This document shows positions 12,901-26,300 of a stretch of 64,000 nt of DNA, in pieces. Numbering within the stretch: position 1 is the stretch's first letter; every line of letters starts with the position of its first letter. The stretch is taken from contig OX463787.1 in assembly GCA_949825025.1 (NCBI GenBank), forward strand, positions 1,240,001 through 1,304,000. Direction: 5' to 3'. Position numbers and translations under genes: made by a program. The notes beneath the pieces were generated by a model. The model saw only the letters and a program-made list of their open reading frames with translations, had not been told where the DNA came from and did no database searches. This DNA comes from Siphlonurus alternatus. Lineage: Eukaryota > Arthropoda > Insecta > Ephemeroptera > Siphlonuridae.

Positions 12901-14406
12901 CAGTCAAATTAAGTTTATATTGTAACCAGAAGTAGCCGGAAATGGTAGTTTATGACCTTTCTGTTCTCAGCGAAGGAAAAAAAATTTGTGCAATGTGATT
13001 CCTTCAAACAATATAACCTAAAACAATAAAAATATATTTTTAAATTTATTGATCAGTTAGGGCGTTGGTGGCCAATCCAGTTACTTCAAATTTTCAAGAC
13101 ACAGTCTGATGAATATGAACTTCATGATAATTAAGTCTGAGATATCACCTATTAAGGACTTATACTGATTTTTTTTTTTACATTCAATACTATAGCAGAC
13201 TCTGAAATGGAGAAGAAACAACAGGTGGTGTGATCAAGCTCCTTTGTCTTTTACTCGAAGTCCCTTTAAAAGGTAAGTACAAATAATGGATAATCTATGT
13301 CGTGTACACCTAATGTGAAAAATCTCGCATTAGATTTGGCGTTAGGTGTACTGTACAGTCAATAGAAAATAAGTTAGAACAATGGTTAAGAGAGTATCGA
13401 CCTCAATTTTTTTTAGTGCAAAGTTATGCTACCATGATTTTTTTCAGATTTTTTACAGCCTTGGAAGTATTTTTTAAAAAATATTTAAAGTCCTTTTTGT
13501 GACGTCACGAGGCGGCAAGTCCTATCCTTTTCTTAAGGAGCGGTATCTCGTGACGTCATAAAAAGGATTTTCAATAATTTTTAAAAATACTTCCAAGGCT
13601 GTAAAAAATCTGAAAAAAATCAGGGTAGCATAAAATTTGCACGCTCTATCCATTTCTGTAATAAAAAAAAATTGAGGTCGATACTTCATTGTTGTCGAGA
13701 GAGCAAGCAAGCGAGTGGCTGGCATCGATGAAATAGCATACAAACCAGAGAGCTGTGATAACTGCTACAAGTAGGGAATTCAGCTTTTTGCCATGACAAC
13801 AAAGGACCATTGTTGTTCTATTTTATTTGCCATTGACTGTACAGCATTGCATATTTGGATAGAACTACGCATTGTCAAATATTTTTCAGATTTGTTTAAA
13901 ACTTCTTATAGCACATTAAAAATCAAAGGGAAGAATATTGTGACGTCATAGTCATTCAAACTTTTTCTTTATGTTAAATATTTGAATCTCACAGCATATT
14001 TCCGCACAATTTTGAGAATGTTAAAAAAAAAAAAGAACGGAAAAAAATGGCAGTAATTAACGCAAGGTCCTCTAAATATGCAATGAAAAACTTTCATGAA
14101 AATTGAAAAAATAATTATTTTAATTATATCTCTCACTGTGGGAATTGGAAATGTGGGGTTTCAAAATAAACTTTACTTATTTATACCACGGAACTTTATA
14201 ATAGTAAATCCTTCTTTGTTTTCTGATTATAAAAAAGGGTAATTACTTTTATTTTAATATATATCGAGAAATTTTTATGACTGAATTACGTGGTATAACT
14301 TACAATAAAAACCCGTATATTGTTTACTTTTTTCAGATATTTAAAGCTGAACAATGGAAATTATGGACACAATTTTGACTGTACAGTAAGTTTCGTCAAT
14401 TATATA

Positions 14407-14441
<35 letters not shown>

Positions 14442-17400
14442 ATATATTTTTATGTATCATAAAACTAAATTTTGTTTAGTTTATAATGGTATTTTTTATT
14501 TAAATGTTGAGAAGTAACAAATACTGAAAAAAAAACAAATCAATTAAATTAAATCAATATATACATATATGTATATTAAGGCTTAACCTGAGAAATTTGG
14601 ACGAAAAATTCGCTACAACAGATTTTCTTCAAATTAATTTGGTGGACTTACAACAATCGTCAAATTAAATCTGAATTTTTTCGGAATTTTTTAACCGTTG
14701 GTTTAATTATAATTAATTTACTTAAATTAGAATGTTGTATCCTTCCAATGTTAAATTTGTTAATTAGCATTGCAAAAAAACTATACAACAGATTCTTTTA
14801 CTTTTTTTTTTTTACTAAAACCTAATTTTTTAGACTATTTTTCTGAATTGTTTTCATATATTTTGAACCGTGGCGATGATCGTTTCCTATATGTGATGAG
14901 AAATGTGGCAACGTTCTCAAGGACTGATGTCACCACCCCCTCCTAAAAAATTATTCGCATTCAATGCAAACAGTGTTGCCACTATAGCCACGCCTCTTGA
15001 CCTTGACAGACAAATTCTCAGGTTATACCTTAAATTACATTTTTATATTTGTATAAATTGATATAATTCAAAATATTTTATTGGTATAAAATATGTTACT
15101 ATTTAATAATTATACATAAATCTGTTTTGAACTGTGCGTCTTATTTTGAAGCAATGTAGAAAAGAATTATCCAGACTTTTCACTAACTTTTGTTAGCGTC
15201 AAATCAGTGACACTGAACGATGTTAGTGAAAAACTTAGACCAGATAAGTCCCTTCGTGAATCGCGTCCGTTAATTTTAACCTGCGTTGTTGAATTATATA
15301 AGGTTTTTATCTTCTTAAGTACCAAAATCAATATTTTTATTGTAGTAATTTATATTGTAACAGAATTTAACTAAAAGTCGAAGACGAAAATATAAGGGGC
15401 GCGATTCCAGGTTTTTCACTAACTACGTTTAGTGTCATTGAATTAGACTGGTGGTGGTAATCGTGGTTTAGTGAGAAACCTGGATAACATTTTGGAACAC
15501 TCTTCGTGAATCACCTCTAATATCAATAATGAAATTTTAATTTCAGGGTCCTTTACAAAGCTTTGGTATACAAAAGATTTGTAAAACATATCTGATACGA
15601 AAAATTGAAGAATTACGACAAGAATTGGCTGCATGTAATAATTATAGGAAAAAATCAAAAGGTCAGAAAGATCTTCTAAAACGACAATTAATTGGAGCAA
15701 AGGGCACCATTTTATATTTTTCTGGAAAAGTTAATGGCTTAAATGTAACGAACAATCGCTTAATAAAAAAATGTGACAGCATAACTGCAAAAAAATATGA
15801 ACTGGAATGTGAGCTTGGTAATTGCAAAGATAGAATTGCAGCATTAAATAAAACGTACACTGAAAATCTTATTAAATGTCATATAAATTGTGATAGTGGT
15901 AATATGACTTGTTTGATTGTTATTGAAAAACTTAAAAATTGTGAAGAGAATATACAGAAATTAAATTCTCAAATTAATTATTTAATTCAAAGTAATAAAA
16001 CATGCTATGAAGAATTATTAGAAGACAGAAAACATTGTAATATTGACTTATTTAAAGAATGTAAAGAAGAATTGAAAACGATAAAAGAATTATATGAAGA
16101 ATGCCAGGAAAATCTAAAATCATGTCAGGATGATAAAAAAGATTTAATTGTAGGAACTACATACTTAACTGCATTAAACAAACAATACTTTGAACAAATT
16201 ACTAATTTAACATATCAACTTGTTACTTGTAAAGTAACGTGCAAAAATATTAACACATGTTCTTGCGATGATGAACCTGGAAATTATTTACACATTATTA
16301 AAGAATTAAAAGACAATATTAATTACATCAACAACTTATGTGATAAAAAAATAGATGATATTAAAAAATATTGTTTTTATAATGAAACTTTAAATAATCG
16401 AACTTGGATACTAAAAATAACAGAATTAAAACAAAAATATGATTATGATTTATCACAATGTTATTATAATTGTGATAAAAAAATTGATGATTTAAACAAA
16501 AAATGTGAGGAGGAAAAAAGAATTATAATTATTGACTGTGGAAATAAATTAAGAAATAATACAGATTTATCATGTGATCAAAGAATTATTGATATCAAGA
16601 AAATTCTTACTGAAGAATGTAATTATAGAATTCAGAACCGTGAAGATGAATTAAAAAGAAATTGCACGAATGAAATTTATATTATCAAAAATCAATTATA
16701 TGACGATTGCGAATATAAAATTAACATTATTAAGAATCAATTAATTGAATCTTGTAATAATGAAAAAACAGAAATTAGAAACAATTGCACCAGAGATATA
16801 ACATATTTAAATAATTCATTACTATGGTGCAGAATGGCGTATGATGAATTAAAAATTGATGATGCAAATTGTAAAAACCAAGTTGGTGTTTTAACTCAAA
16901 GTATTGCAAACTGTGAAAAAGATTTACTTAAAATATCCCAAGAATGTGAAAATAAAATAAAATACATTACTGATAAACTAAGTACTGATTGCAATGCAAC
17001 TCTCATCGCATTAAATAAAACACTAACTGAAAAATGTACTGAAGCAATTGATGAAAATACTGCATATTTAATTGAAGATTGTAATAAAAAGATAAATTAT
17101 TTGAAAGAACAATATGCCAACGATATCGATGCACTAAATCAAAAGATTAAAGATTTAAATATTAATTTAAATAATTGTTTATATGATAAAGAAATTTACA
17201 AACAAAAACTTGAAAAGTTGAAAGGTGATTTAGAGAATTTAGCAAATATTAATATCCAATTGCAAAAAGATAAAGATTATTGTATTAATATTACTCAACA
17301 ATTAACTACAGATAAAAATGCATGTTATGCATCTTTAAATGCATGTAATGAATCTTTCATATATTTAAATGAAAGTTATTATGAATTAAAAGACAAATTC

Positions 17401-20400
17401 GAAGATGTAAAAGATAAATTAAATAATTGTTATGATGATTTGGATAAATGTACAAATAAGAACAAAAATTTAGTTGATTTATTGAATGATTGCAAAGATG
17501 ATAATGATAAATGCAAATTTGATAATAAACAATTGCAAAATCAGTTAGATGATTTAAAAAATATCAATAAAGCATTAAATAATTCTTTTAATGATTTTAT
17601 TAAATGCAATAAATCTTATAATGATTTACTTACTTCATGTAATGCACTTAACATTTCATACCAAAATTGTACTTCAAATTATCAGAAATTAGATAAACTT
17701 TATAAGGATTTAGATAAATCATATAAAGATTTAAATACTTCTTATAATCAATGTATTAATGATAAAAAAGTTACGCAGACAGCGTTAGACACTTGTAAGA
17801 ATTTAACTGACGTATTAAAGGCAAATAATACAGCTTGCAATAATTCACTGCAAAACAGTACAATAGCATTGAATAAATGTAACTTGGATTTTAACAGTCT
17901 AAAGAATAAGGTGAGTATTTTTAATTAACTAAGCTGTAACATAATAATTCATTTAGGTGAGTTTTTAAGGTCACGAAAGCTGATGTAAAAAATTAATATA
18001 ATAATTGTTATAATATTAACTATATTAATTATTTTTCGCTTTAATTAATTTCTATAGGTTAATATTTATAATGATGAAACATAAAGAATTTTTTAATTCA
18101 ATTTAGGCTTTCGCTAATATATGCAACCACTGTTTGTATATAATGAAATTAATTTATGAAAATTCACTAATTATGTAAATTATTCACGACAACGCCTACG
18201 TCAGAAATTCTGTTAGAGCTTAGCATTACCAAGGGGGATGGGGAGAGAGGTCAAAACGACCGACAATTCTTTTTTAATTCGAAGAAGTTGTGTTCTCCAA
18301 AAGTCTGATAGCAATTTGTAATTCTTAGTTATAGCCACCCAGCAATGTATTTCTGTAAAAAAAATAGTTAGCAAAAACAGTTTATAGATTTAAATAGTGG
18401 GTCTGTTCATGACCCCCCCCTCCCTCTCCCGGCATAGCGTGGGGCAAAAAAAATACCATAGTGTGATTTCTTTATTGGTTCTAATGCAGACAAGTCCCGG
18501 TTAAGCTAATAGAATGGTAATATTAAGGTTTATCATCAGTAAATAAATGGTCAATATGGCATGTAATATTTCATTTGTAATGTTAATTTCTTCTAAATTT
18601 ATGTAAACTTTCGTTTTCAGACCACGGCTATAACAAATCAATGCACCGCTGACAGTAAGTAAATTTTTAATTAACAAAAGTGAACAACTGTTAAAAATAT
18701 TTTATATACATGCAGGTTATCTATGAAAATTAACATTTCTTGGTCATCATTTGATAAATTGATAGACAATTTCCATTGACAGATGAAAAATTAGCATCAA
18801 TTTTTAAATGATGCAGCAGCCAAAAATAAGAAATAATTTGCAAATAAGACATCTTGCCCTTAAAAAAGAGTTAATAATCTGATTTTTTTTTTCTTTTCCA
18901 CAGCAAACGGAATTTCTCTTGTAAGACTTGGCAACAATGTATTCTATTTCTCCTATTCAACAAGCGCTCCTTCGCAGGTAACCTATTATATATCTTCAAT
19001 TATGTAAGGACTAGGTGCTACGCTAAAATATAAACACTAATTATCTATATTTTGTGCTTTCTTCATTATATATTATATTAGTAAAAACCAAGTCTCTAGA
19101 AACGGCTAATTATTTATAAAAAAGATACTCAACTTTAATGCAAATTTATTTGTAAATGTTTTTATAGTATGTTTATTTTTTACTTCTTACTTAAGAAATA
19201 TTTTTTTACACAAAATCTTTTAAAAATTATATAATTGAATTTTTTTAGAAGAAACTAAACAACGTATATTTTCAAACTGCTTGCTTAATTTCATATTTTT
19301 TTAATATATAATTTTTATTACAAAAGAGAAAATATAATCATATTGAAATCAAATTAAAAAACATAGATTGAATATTAAATACCTAGTTATCCATTAAAAA
19401 TAGTAATATAGAACATGTTTGCCCTCTGTTTACAAAAATATAAGAAAACATTTTATTATTGCAATAACTCAAATTGCCCTTTTTTTCCAGAAAAATTGGT
19501 TCCAAGCAAATGATTTTTGTTTGTCCCGTAATATGAAGTTGGCAAAATTTGACGATGCAGTGGAATATAATCTGGTGGTGGCAAGAATTAACACAATAGT
19601 TTGTAAGTATCATTTTGTCCACCCACCAACTCTCGAGTTGAAATAAATTTCATCATTTATTCGCTTTTACGCTCTCCTCGTCTTTTTTATGTCTTTTTTT
19701 CTCTTATTGAGCATAACATGATAGAAGTATTGTATCCATTTCATCCTCACTTTGAGCGAGGATAAAATAAGTTGTGTTTTTGAGGTAAAAAGACATTTTT
19801 TATTTATTAAGATATAAGATTAAGTTAATTTAGACGTGTTAAGTTGCTTTTCTATATTGGAATGATGTCAAGCGAGGCTTGGCGGGGCGAGAAACATTGC
19901 AGTATAGTATAACATTCATTGGAGGCCATATCTGGCGATTAAGAGAAAAAGAGCATCGTAATTGACGTGAATACAGATTTTAACCTAGGAATCTAATGTT
20001 CTAGATATAATCTGTGCAAAGAATTGCCCCAAAGAAGTTATTAATCAAAGCAGAATAACTTTTCGAGGTTTTTTAAGCCAATATTACATATGGTTTATCA
20101 CTTTTACCAATTTTTCCTTGTAGTATATGTTTTTCCCTCTTTCAGCAAATCTTGTAAAAAATTACTTTCTGGAAATTGACGTGATATCCGGTGAATTCGC
20201 TCGCCGCATACTAGGATTTCTCGGCTCTTACGTTGAAATCGCGTTACAGCGACGTTATCGCTCATGAAAATCCACCATAAAGGACGTAAATTTTCAACTA
20301 GGGCTCACTGTGTTTACAGCTGCTGCCAACGCCAAGTTTTGGTTCGGAGCTAATGACCTTGGAACAGAAGGTACCTTCGTGAACAGCAACGGCTTACCTC

Positions 20401-20594
20401 TAACCTACACCAACTGGCCACTTCGCACGCCCAACAATGGCGGCAGTTCTACCGCGGTACCTGGCGAGGATTGCGTGGAGATTAACTACCAGAAGAACGC
20501 AGTCTCGCAATGGAACGATGCAAATTGTCTCAATACAAATCAAGGCTTTATCTGCGAGCTCAGCGATGCCTGTGCTTCTTTGCTGAACTTGTAA
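9949..20594 (+). CDS. CTL2: secreted coiled-coil-stalk C-type lectin
   Basis: Exons: 9949-9981, 11235-11276, 11975-12018, 12804-12897, 13199-13272 (start could be 13196), 14337-14385, 15547-17910, 18621-18654, 18904-18977, 19491-19602 and 20320-20594. The sum is 3195 nt, 1064 residues plus TAA. Exons 1 and 2 together give a signal peptide (MKPRPLPCLAL plus VGVSLLLITLCTSE). Giant-exon residues are strongly charged and helical, rich in Lys/Asp/Glu/Asn; 15-residue units with a central Cys (about 16590-16800, e.g. DIKKILTEECNYRIQ) switch to 7-residue units near the end (LNISYQN, LDKSYKD). The CTLD has KNWFQANDFC, FWFGANDL, WNDANC and GFICE, but the usual EPN position reads TPN (RTPNNGG), so sugar specificity may be altered. 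The protein ends soon after the CTLD (ASLLNL). The last exon is visibly richer in G/C than the A/T-rich stalk exon. Confidence 0.85.
10032..10437. repeat. Family-2 palindromic MITE
   Basis: Inverted arms GTAAAGATAGTACGAATCAG...CTGATTCGTATTTTCTTTAC with CAGCTG, TTAACATGTAAAC and CGAGCCGATT inside; TTAA or TTTAAG flanks. In CTL2 intron 1. Confidence 0.65.
11438..11822. repeat. Complete family-2 MITE: 385-bp palindrome between TTAA sites
   Basis: Left arm GGTAGAGATAACGCCGAACA, right arm its near-perfect inverse ending CGTTATCTCTACC; TTAA on both flanks (11434-11437, 11823-11826). TTAA duplication is typical of piggyBac-like elements. In CTL2 intron 2. Confidence 0.75.
12065..12305. repeat. Poly-G/poly-C foldback element
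   Basis: G run near 12081, GCCACCCAGCAATGTATTTC, then C run near 12281; related copies at 18225-18450, 20817-21068, 40090-40245 and 52440-52640. Confidence 0.55.
13350..13845. repeat. Nested foldback elements in a CTL2 intron
   Basis: Outer arms TGTACAGTCAAT (13350) and ATTGACTGTACA (13832); inner palindrome about 13393-13682 around GTGACGTCACGAGG with ATGCTACC and GGGTAGCAT arms. Confidence 0.6.
14580..15029. repeat. TTAA-flanked MITE
   Basis: GGCTTAACCTGAGAAATTTG at the left, inverse CAAATTCTCAGGTTATACC at the right, TTAA at 14576-14579 and 15030-15033. In CTL2 intron 6. Confidence 0.6.
18225..18450. repeat. Poly-G/poly-C foldback element
   Basis: GGGGGATGGGGAGAGAGGTC to CCCCTCCCTCTCCCGGCATA, with the shared core GCCACCCAGCAATGTATTTC. 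Confidence 0.55.
19645..19832. repeat. Dispersed repeat, copy 2
   Basis: Same landmarks as 8738-8965 (TTTATTCGCT, TTCATCCTCACTTTGAGCGA, GAGGTAAAAAGA). Confidence 0.55.
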
Positions 20595-21689
20595 ATAATC
20601 AAAGTCATGTTAAAAGTATGGATTTAGATGATTTAAGGTGCATTTCCATGGAGCGGGGAAAATCGCAATGCTGTAGCCAATCAAAGGCCTGGGATTTCTT
20701 CGCCTTGCGGGGAGCAATTTTATCACCAATATGGCTACCATATGACATTGCAGCAAGTGCGCTTGTCTCGCCCCGCCAAGCCTCGCTTGACATCGCTCCA
20801 TGAAAAAGCACCTTAACCTTAGAATTACCAAGCGAAGGGGGGGGAGAGGTCGAATTCGGTTTAATTTAAATCACATGAAAAAGAGTAGAAGTTTTTTTTA
20901 GTTTTTTTTTTCCCCCCCTAGAAATACATTGCTGGAACATTGGTCTACAAATTTTTCAGCATTTTTGGAGCAGAAAATTTTTCACATCTTTTTTCCACTT
21001 TAAAATAAAAGATCTGAGACTCATCTCGAGCCCCCCCCCCCCTCTCCCCCCCCCCTGGTATTTCTACGGCTGTTTTGTGTTAAAAGCAGCTCTGTATCAA
21101 AAGAAAGACCTGCATGAAAAAAATTACTGCTGAAATGAATAGAGGGTTCCAAGTTATGCCACTTTGAACTTTTGAAGATTCTTTTGAGAACCGGAACTAT
21201 TTTAAAAATTATTGAGAGTTCTGTAAGTTAAGTCAGTACCTTAATAAAAAGGATTATAATGTTTGAATTCAAAATTTAAATACGACAGTTATCATTGTTT
21301 CACTTCAACTTTTTGTTGGTTCCGTTGCATAATAAGTGTTTCTTATTTTAAATTCTGGAGATATACTACATCATGTATCAAAACTTATAAAAATACTGTA
21401 ATATCTACTGTATTGAATTCAATAAACAAACACAAATTGTTCAATTTAGTGTATGTTAATATAGGCTTTATAATAAGTAATGTTAAATTTTTTGAATAAT
21501 GAATATTTTATCTAGTTTATTTTTCTTCTTAATAAAAAATTATAACAAAATACTTATTACGTTGTTATAATCTTAATATGCAGCTCACTGTTCCGTCTAT
21601 TTACATCTTAAACTGTTCTTCATTTAAAAAAATCCCACCCTAATCTATATTTTCAGAATGATATTGTTCATAATTACAATACCAGGAAT

Positions 21690-22120
21690 AAGTCCAAATG
21701 TCCAATGTTGTTACGGACAAGTTGAATTCTAATTTATACAAATCTTGTGCAATGTATCAAACGGCCAAAATATATGGATTTCTGACAAAATGCCTAAAAG
21801 ATATAAATGATTGTAAATTGTTCCATAAGAAGCTAAAAAATGTCCTTATAAGTAAAGAGTTCTATTCAGTTAAAGTTTTGAGAGCAATGAATTGCCTGAG
21901 AGTGTTGTATCTTTATAATTTGAAAGCTTGTTTTAATATTTCTTATTAATATTATGGTTCATTTTTTATACTTTTCTTTGTTATATTTAAAAGTCATGTA
22001 TGTATTGTGTTTTGATGTTATTGTTATGTATTTTTGTTAATATTAAGTTTAATTGACATTAAACATATATGGTGTCTTGTACAATCAAAAAAGTTCGAAT
22101 AAAGAAAAAAAAATAAAAAA
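21690..22120 (+). mobile_element. Degraded non-LTR retrotransposon 3' end
   Basis: An 83-residue reading frame (21698-21949) contains FHKKLKNVLISKEFYSV, like the extreme C-terminus of many insect LINE reverse transcriptases, then a T-rich 3' UTR and AATAAAGAAAAAAAATAAAA. Confidence 0.45.
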
Positions 22121-22124
22121 TGCA

Positions 22125-22445
22125 GTAGTTTTATTTTATCTATTAGAAGTACCATGAAGTTACAGAGAAAATTTCAAAACAATTCGACGAGACGATTTTT
22201 TTCAGTCAATATTTTATTTGTACTCTCCATGGGAAAGCCCTATACTGAAAACTTAAAAGAATATAATTTTAAAAAATCGGCTCGTGCGATTGTTTTGAAT
22301 TTTTTTCTGCAGCTTCTTGGTGCTAAGGACTGTGTCTCAAAAAAAAAAAAACAAACATTCAGAATTTTTGTGAAATTGCTAAGGTTTACATGTTAATCAA
22401 ATTAGACTACGTCGAACAGCTGATCCGTGTTATCTTGCCCTTAAT
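22125..22445. repeat. Degenerate family-2 MITE
   Basis: GGGAAAGCCCTATACTGAAA, CGGCTCGT, GCTAAGGTTTACATGTTAA and CAGCTGATC ending at TTAA (22440). Confidence 0.5.
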
Positions 22446-22780
22446 ATGTAGAATAAAAAATTACAATGCTCAACAGAGCAACAGAACACATTTATATTTT
22501 TACGGTTATAAAATGTTTTTTTATTATATTTTAACGAAAAAAAATAATATAATAACTATTTGGGAGTTTCATGTTTATAAAATTTCTTTCAATTTCCTTT
22601 AAAGTCAATAAATATAATATAAAATATGATTTAAACATAACGCGTATTAAACACTATGAAATTTTGCATCGTAATAAAAATTTAAAAGTAAAATTATATT
22701 AGGTATGTTTGTAAGTATTGGATTATTAAATTTCTGATTGTGTTTTTACGAACAGACCTATTTTAATAAAACGATATTAA

Positions 22781-23280
22781 GGACATAATTTTAATTCTGG
22801 AATGTTGAAATTTTACCAGGGCAGTCTTGATAGTATTTGTCAAAAATCCTGAACGAATTTTGTTGTTGACATTCACACAGATTGATTTATTACACTTATT
22901 ACAGTAGCAAAGGAAGCGAAAAATTTAACATTGTTTTTCTATGTAACATTTTTCTATTCTTGCTACTACAATAAGTCAGTCTGTGTAAATGTCAACAACA
23001 AAATTCTTTCATGATATTTGACAAATACTATCAAGACTGCCCTGGTAAAATTTCAACATTCCAGAATTAAAATTATGTCCGTGGTTGCAGCTAGAGTGAA
23101 CCTATCTTTTTTAGGGATTTCCCTATACCGTCGCCGCAGAATGGGTACAAATGACGTCACAGGAGCCTTTTCATCGGCTATTATCTCTGATATTATTGCT
23201 GCTGGAACAATTTTTTTTATGCAGCCGTATCATACTGAGGCAAAGCTAAGTGTGTTCTTAGAGGGCTTTCAGAAACACTA
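22781..23280. repeat. Palindromic repeat with single-sided extension
   Basis: TTTTACCAGGGCAGTCTTGA near 22812 is inverted near 23030; arms about 150 bp. The sequence 23085-23280 continues to a related copy found in reverse at 53195-53565. Confidence 0.6.
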
Positions 23281-23351
23281 AATGTTTGGTAGCAAACGCA
23301 AACTGTGGTTTATATTTTAGTTTTGAGGTATGAGGAAGCAGCGCCGTAGAA

Positions 23352-23356
23352 TCAGT
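23352..23356 (+). promoter_or_regulatory. Arthropod-type initiator (TCAGT) of CTL3
   Basis: TCAGTTT whose A is 29 bases before the CTL3 ATG; CTL4 has TCAGT at exactly the same distance. Matches the arthropod Inr consensus TCAKT. No well placed TATA box. Confidence 0.35.
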
Positions 23357-23382
23357 TTAAATGTAATGTTAGTGCTGACAAC

Positions 23383-26300
23383 ATGTCCTTAAAGATTCCT
23401 CATCGCTCAACAGCCTTGGTAAGTCACTCGTGAGGATATTTTATCTGAGATAATATGCAGTTCGGGACATCATGAACGTTGGGCTGTCTATGATGGCGTG
23501 CTTGGACTTTTTGGGTCCAGTCCTATTTTTATCTATACAAAAATTACAGATCTTTGGTATCTGGCAGCTACAACATGCGCAAATCCAAAGGGGAAAGGGG
23601 GGAGCGATAAAGGTGATCTCCCCCCCCCCCCAAGGTTCCAAAATCACCGTCCCCCCTCTCCCCAAATTTAACATTCAAGAATAAGACACCGCTCCTCCTA
23701 GAGCCCGTGCGCTGGATCAGCCTTCGTCTTCTTTATTCGTTTTTAAGAATAGGTCTTAATTAATTACATGACCATGCACCCATATACTTGGAAAGTATGG
23801 ACTATGTTGATGCAATTTGGTGCATTGGATCCTCCCATGAGCTACAGTTTCAGTAAATTAAGCAAGAGTAAAACAGTTATATAAAAAACAGGTTACTAAT
23901 TATTAATGGAGTACCAACCTCAAAATTTTTTATTGCATAAATGGATAGAGGGTGTAAAAATATGCTACTCTGAATTTTTTCAGATTTTTCTAAGACCGGG
24001 AAGTATTTTTAAAAAAATATTTTAAGTCCTTTTTATGACGTCACGAGCGTTAATGTCCTATCTTTTTCTTAAGGAGAGGCGCCTCATGACGTCATCAAAA
24101 TGGACTTTCAATAATTTTTTAAAAATAGTACCCGGTCTCAGAAAAATCTGACAAAAATCAGAGTAGCATAATTTTACACCCTCTATCCATTTATGCAATA
24201 AAAAATTTTAAGGTAGGTCCTCCATTACAGTGATTTGTCATTTCAGGGTGCCTCTTGTGTTCTGCTGCTTACATTAATTAACTTGCAGGTGAGTTTATAA
24301 TGAAAGTGTTAAAGAATAATTCTGAATGTTCAAATCTCTACATAATATAATAAACAAGGACAAAACAACAGCATATTAAATTGTCATCATATATACGAGA
24401 GCATAATTATTATTATAATATGCATAACTAAAGTTATGATTTAGCTGTGACTTAGTATTTGCTTCATAATGGATAACCTGCATGGATTTTTTTTTTCTTT
24501 TTTGCAGAAATGAATAGAGGGTACCAAATTTTATGCCTCTCTGAATTATTAGATTTTTTTGAGTCCCAGAACTATTTTTAAATAATAATGGAGGCGTCTT
24601 GACCCTATCCTTTTTTTTAAGAATTCAGGAGTGCCAAATTAACTTACAGAACTTTCAATAATTATTTATAAATAGTTCCGGGACTGAAAAAATTCAGAGT
24701 TAGCATAATTTGGTGCCCTCTATTCATTTTTGTAACAAATTTGTTTCATTATTTTAATTATTATCTGATAATGCACTGGTGTAGAAATTCCAAATTGACA
24801 GAATGAAACCAATACGTCTACATCTTTGGTCATAATTTTTAAGCTCCTTTTAAACTAATTATAATCACAGTAGAGTAATTTCTATGCTAGTTACAGCTGT
24901 TTGCTTGCTGGGTTCATGAAAGTCAGTCAGCCGAATTGATCGACTTCAGAATCACCTCGCGGATTCGATATCACAAATCACCATCTTTCACATTTAAGGT
25001 TTGAACACACGCTTTTTTTTTTATATAAATTAGTTACCGAATCCTTATTTTCTTGTAAGGTATAAATACGAGCTTTTTAATCCGCTAAGAAATTCGGCTT
25101 TATGATTGGTTTTAAATTAAAGTATATCAATGATCAGCCAATCAGTTTAAACCGAATTTCTTATAAGAGTAAAACACTCGTAGCTGATCTTTAATATTGG
25201 TAGTAACCAATCAAAAAGCAGGATTTGTGAACGAAAAAAAAAGCTTGTGTTTTAACCTTTCAGATGAAAACGTTTTTGTATTACATAATAGATTTAGTGA
25301 ATATTGACAAAATATTTTAATCGTCTCTCCCTTCTAAAATCAACGTAAATGATGCTGTGATGTCATATTCACGTAATGCCTTTCCCTTTGCTTGTGTGTT
25401 AAATTTTAACATATGTTTATGACATCATGTCAGTCCCTTTTTTTCAATTCATAGTAGAAAAAATGCCCATTAATGTATGACGTTATATACATTGTTTTAA
25501 TCTTATGCGAATTAAATTTTAATTTCATTATTAAAATTAAAATCGAGTTTCCGAAATTTCAATGTCAATCATGCAGCTTGTTTATCAAAAAATTAATAAA
25601 AAAATTAAAATGCGTAGTATTTCAAATGATTCGTTAAGTTTACATATTAACTTTAAAAACATTTAAATTATATATTCTTTTTAAGTGTTCTCTAACTCAG
25701 TGTAATGAAATCAGATTGACACTCTCCATATGGAAAATAATATTATACCTCCAACTTTTGAGTAAAAAAAATACTTGTAGTAGCTCAATTTATCACTATT
25801 GTGGATTAGATGTCGTTTGAAATATACAGTAGAATAACTTAATTTTGGTAGTTTCAGGACTACTAATATATATTTTAAATATTAATAATTTGTTTTGTTA
25901 ATTTCAGCTGCAATTTGTGAAGTCTTCTGGATGTATAGAGTGTAGCAATGCAAGGTAGGAATTTCAAAGTAAGGGACGTCGCACACTGACTTCGTATCGT
26001 ATAACTTCGTATGATAAAAATTAAGAACCGGTTCTAATGAGAAATACGATGTCATACGATGCGATACGAAGCTGTGTACATCTGATTGGATCAGTTCTAT
26101 ATTTTATCATACGCTGCGAAATCATACGATTTTGTGTGTGACCACCCTTAATATTTAATGAAGAAGAGGGGGGAAGGGAGTGGACAACAATGAAAATATA
26201 AAATTATAATAAAATTGCATAAAAAAAAGTGTACAATGGACAACATACATGAAATATTTTTTATTGCAGAAATGAATAGAAGGTACCAAATTATGCTACT

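Larger units (their letters stand above)
20595..23382. other. CTL2-CTL3 spacer: mobile-element remnants, no gene seen
   Basis: Contains a poly-G/C element (20817-21068), a half family-1 MITE (21115-21255), a LINE 3' end, a degenerate family-2 MITE (22125-22445) and a palindrome (22781-23085). Confidence 0.6.

Noticed and set aside
23018..23281. 87-codon + strand ORF
   Set aside because: Lies in the 22781-23280 dispersed repeat, which recurs in reverse at 53195-53565.
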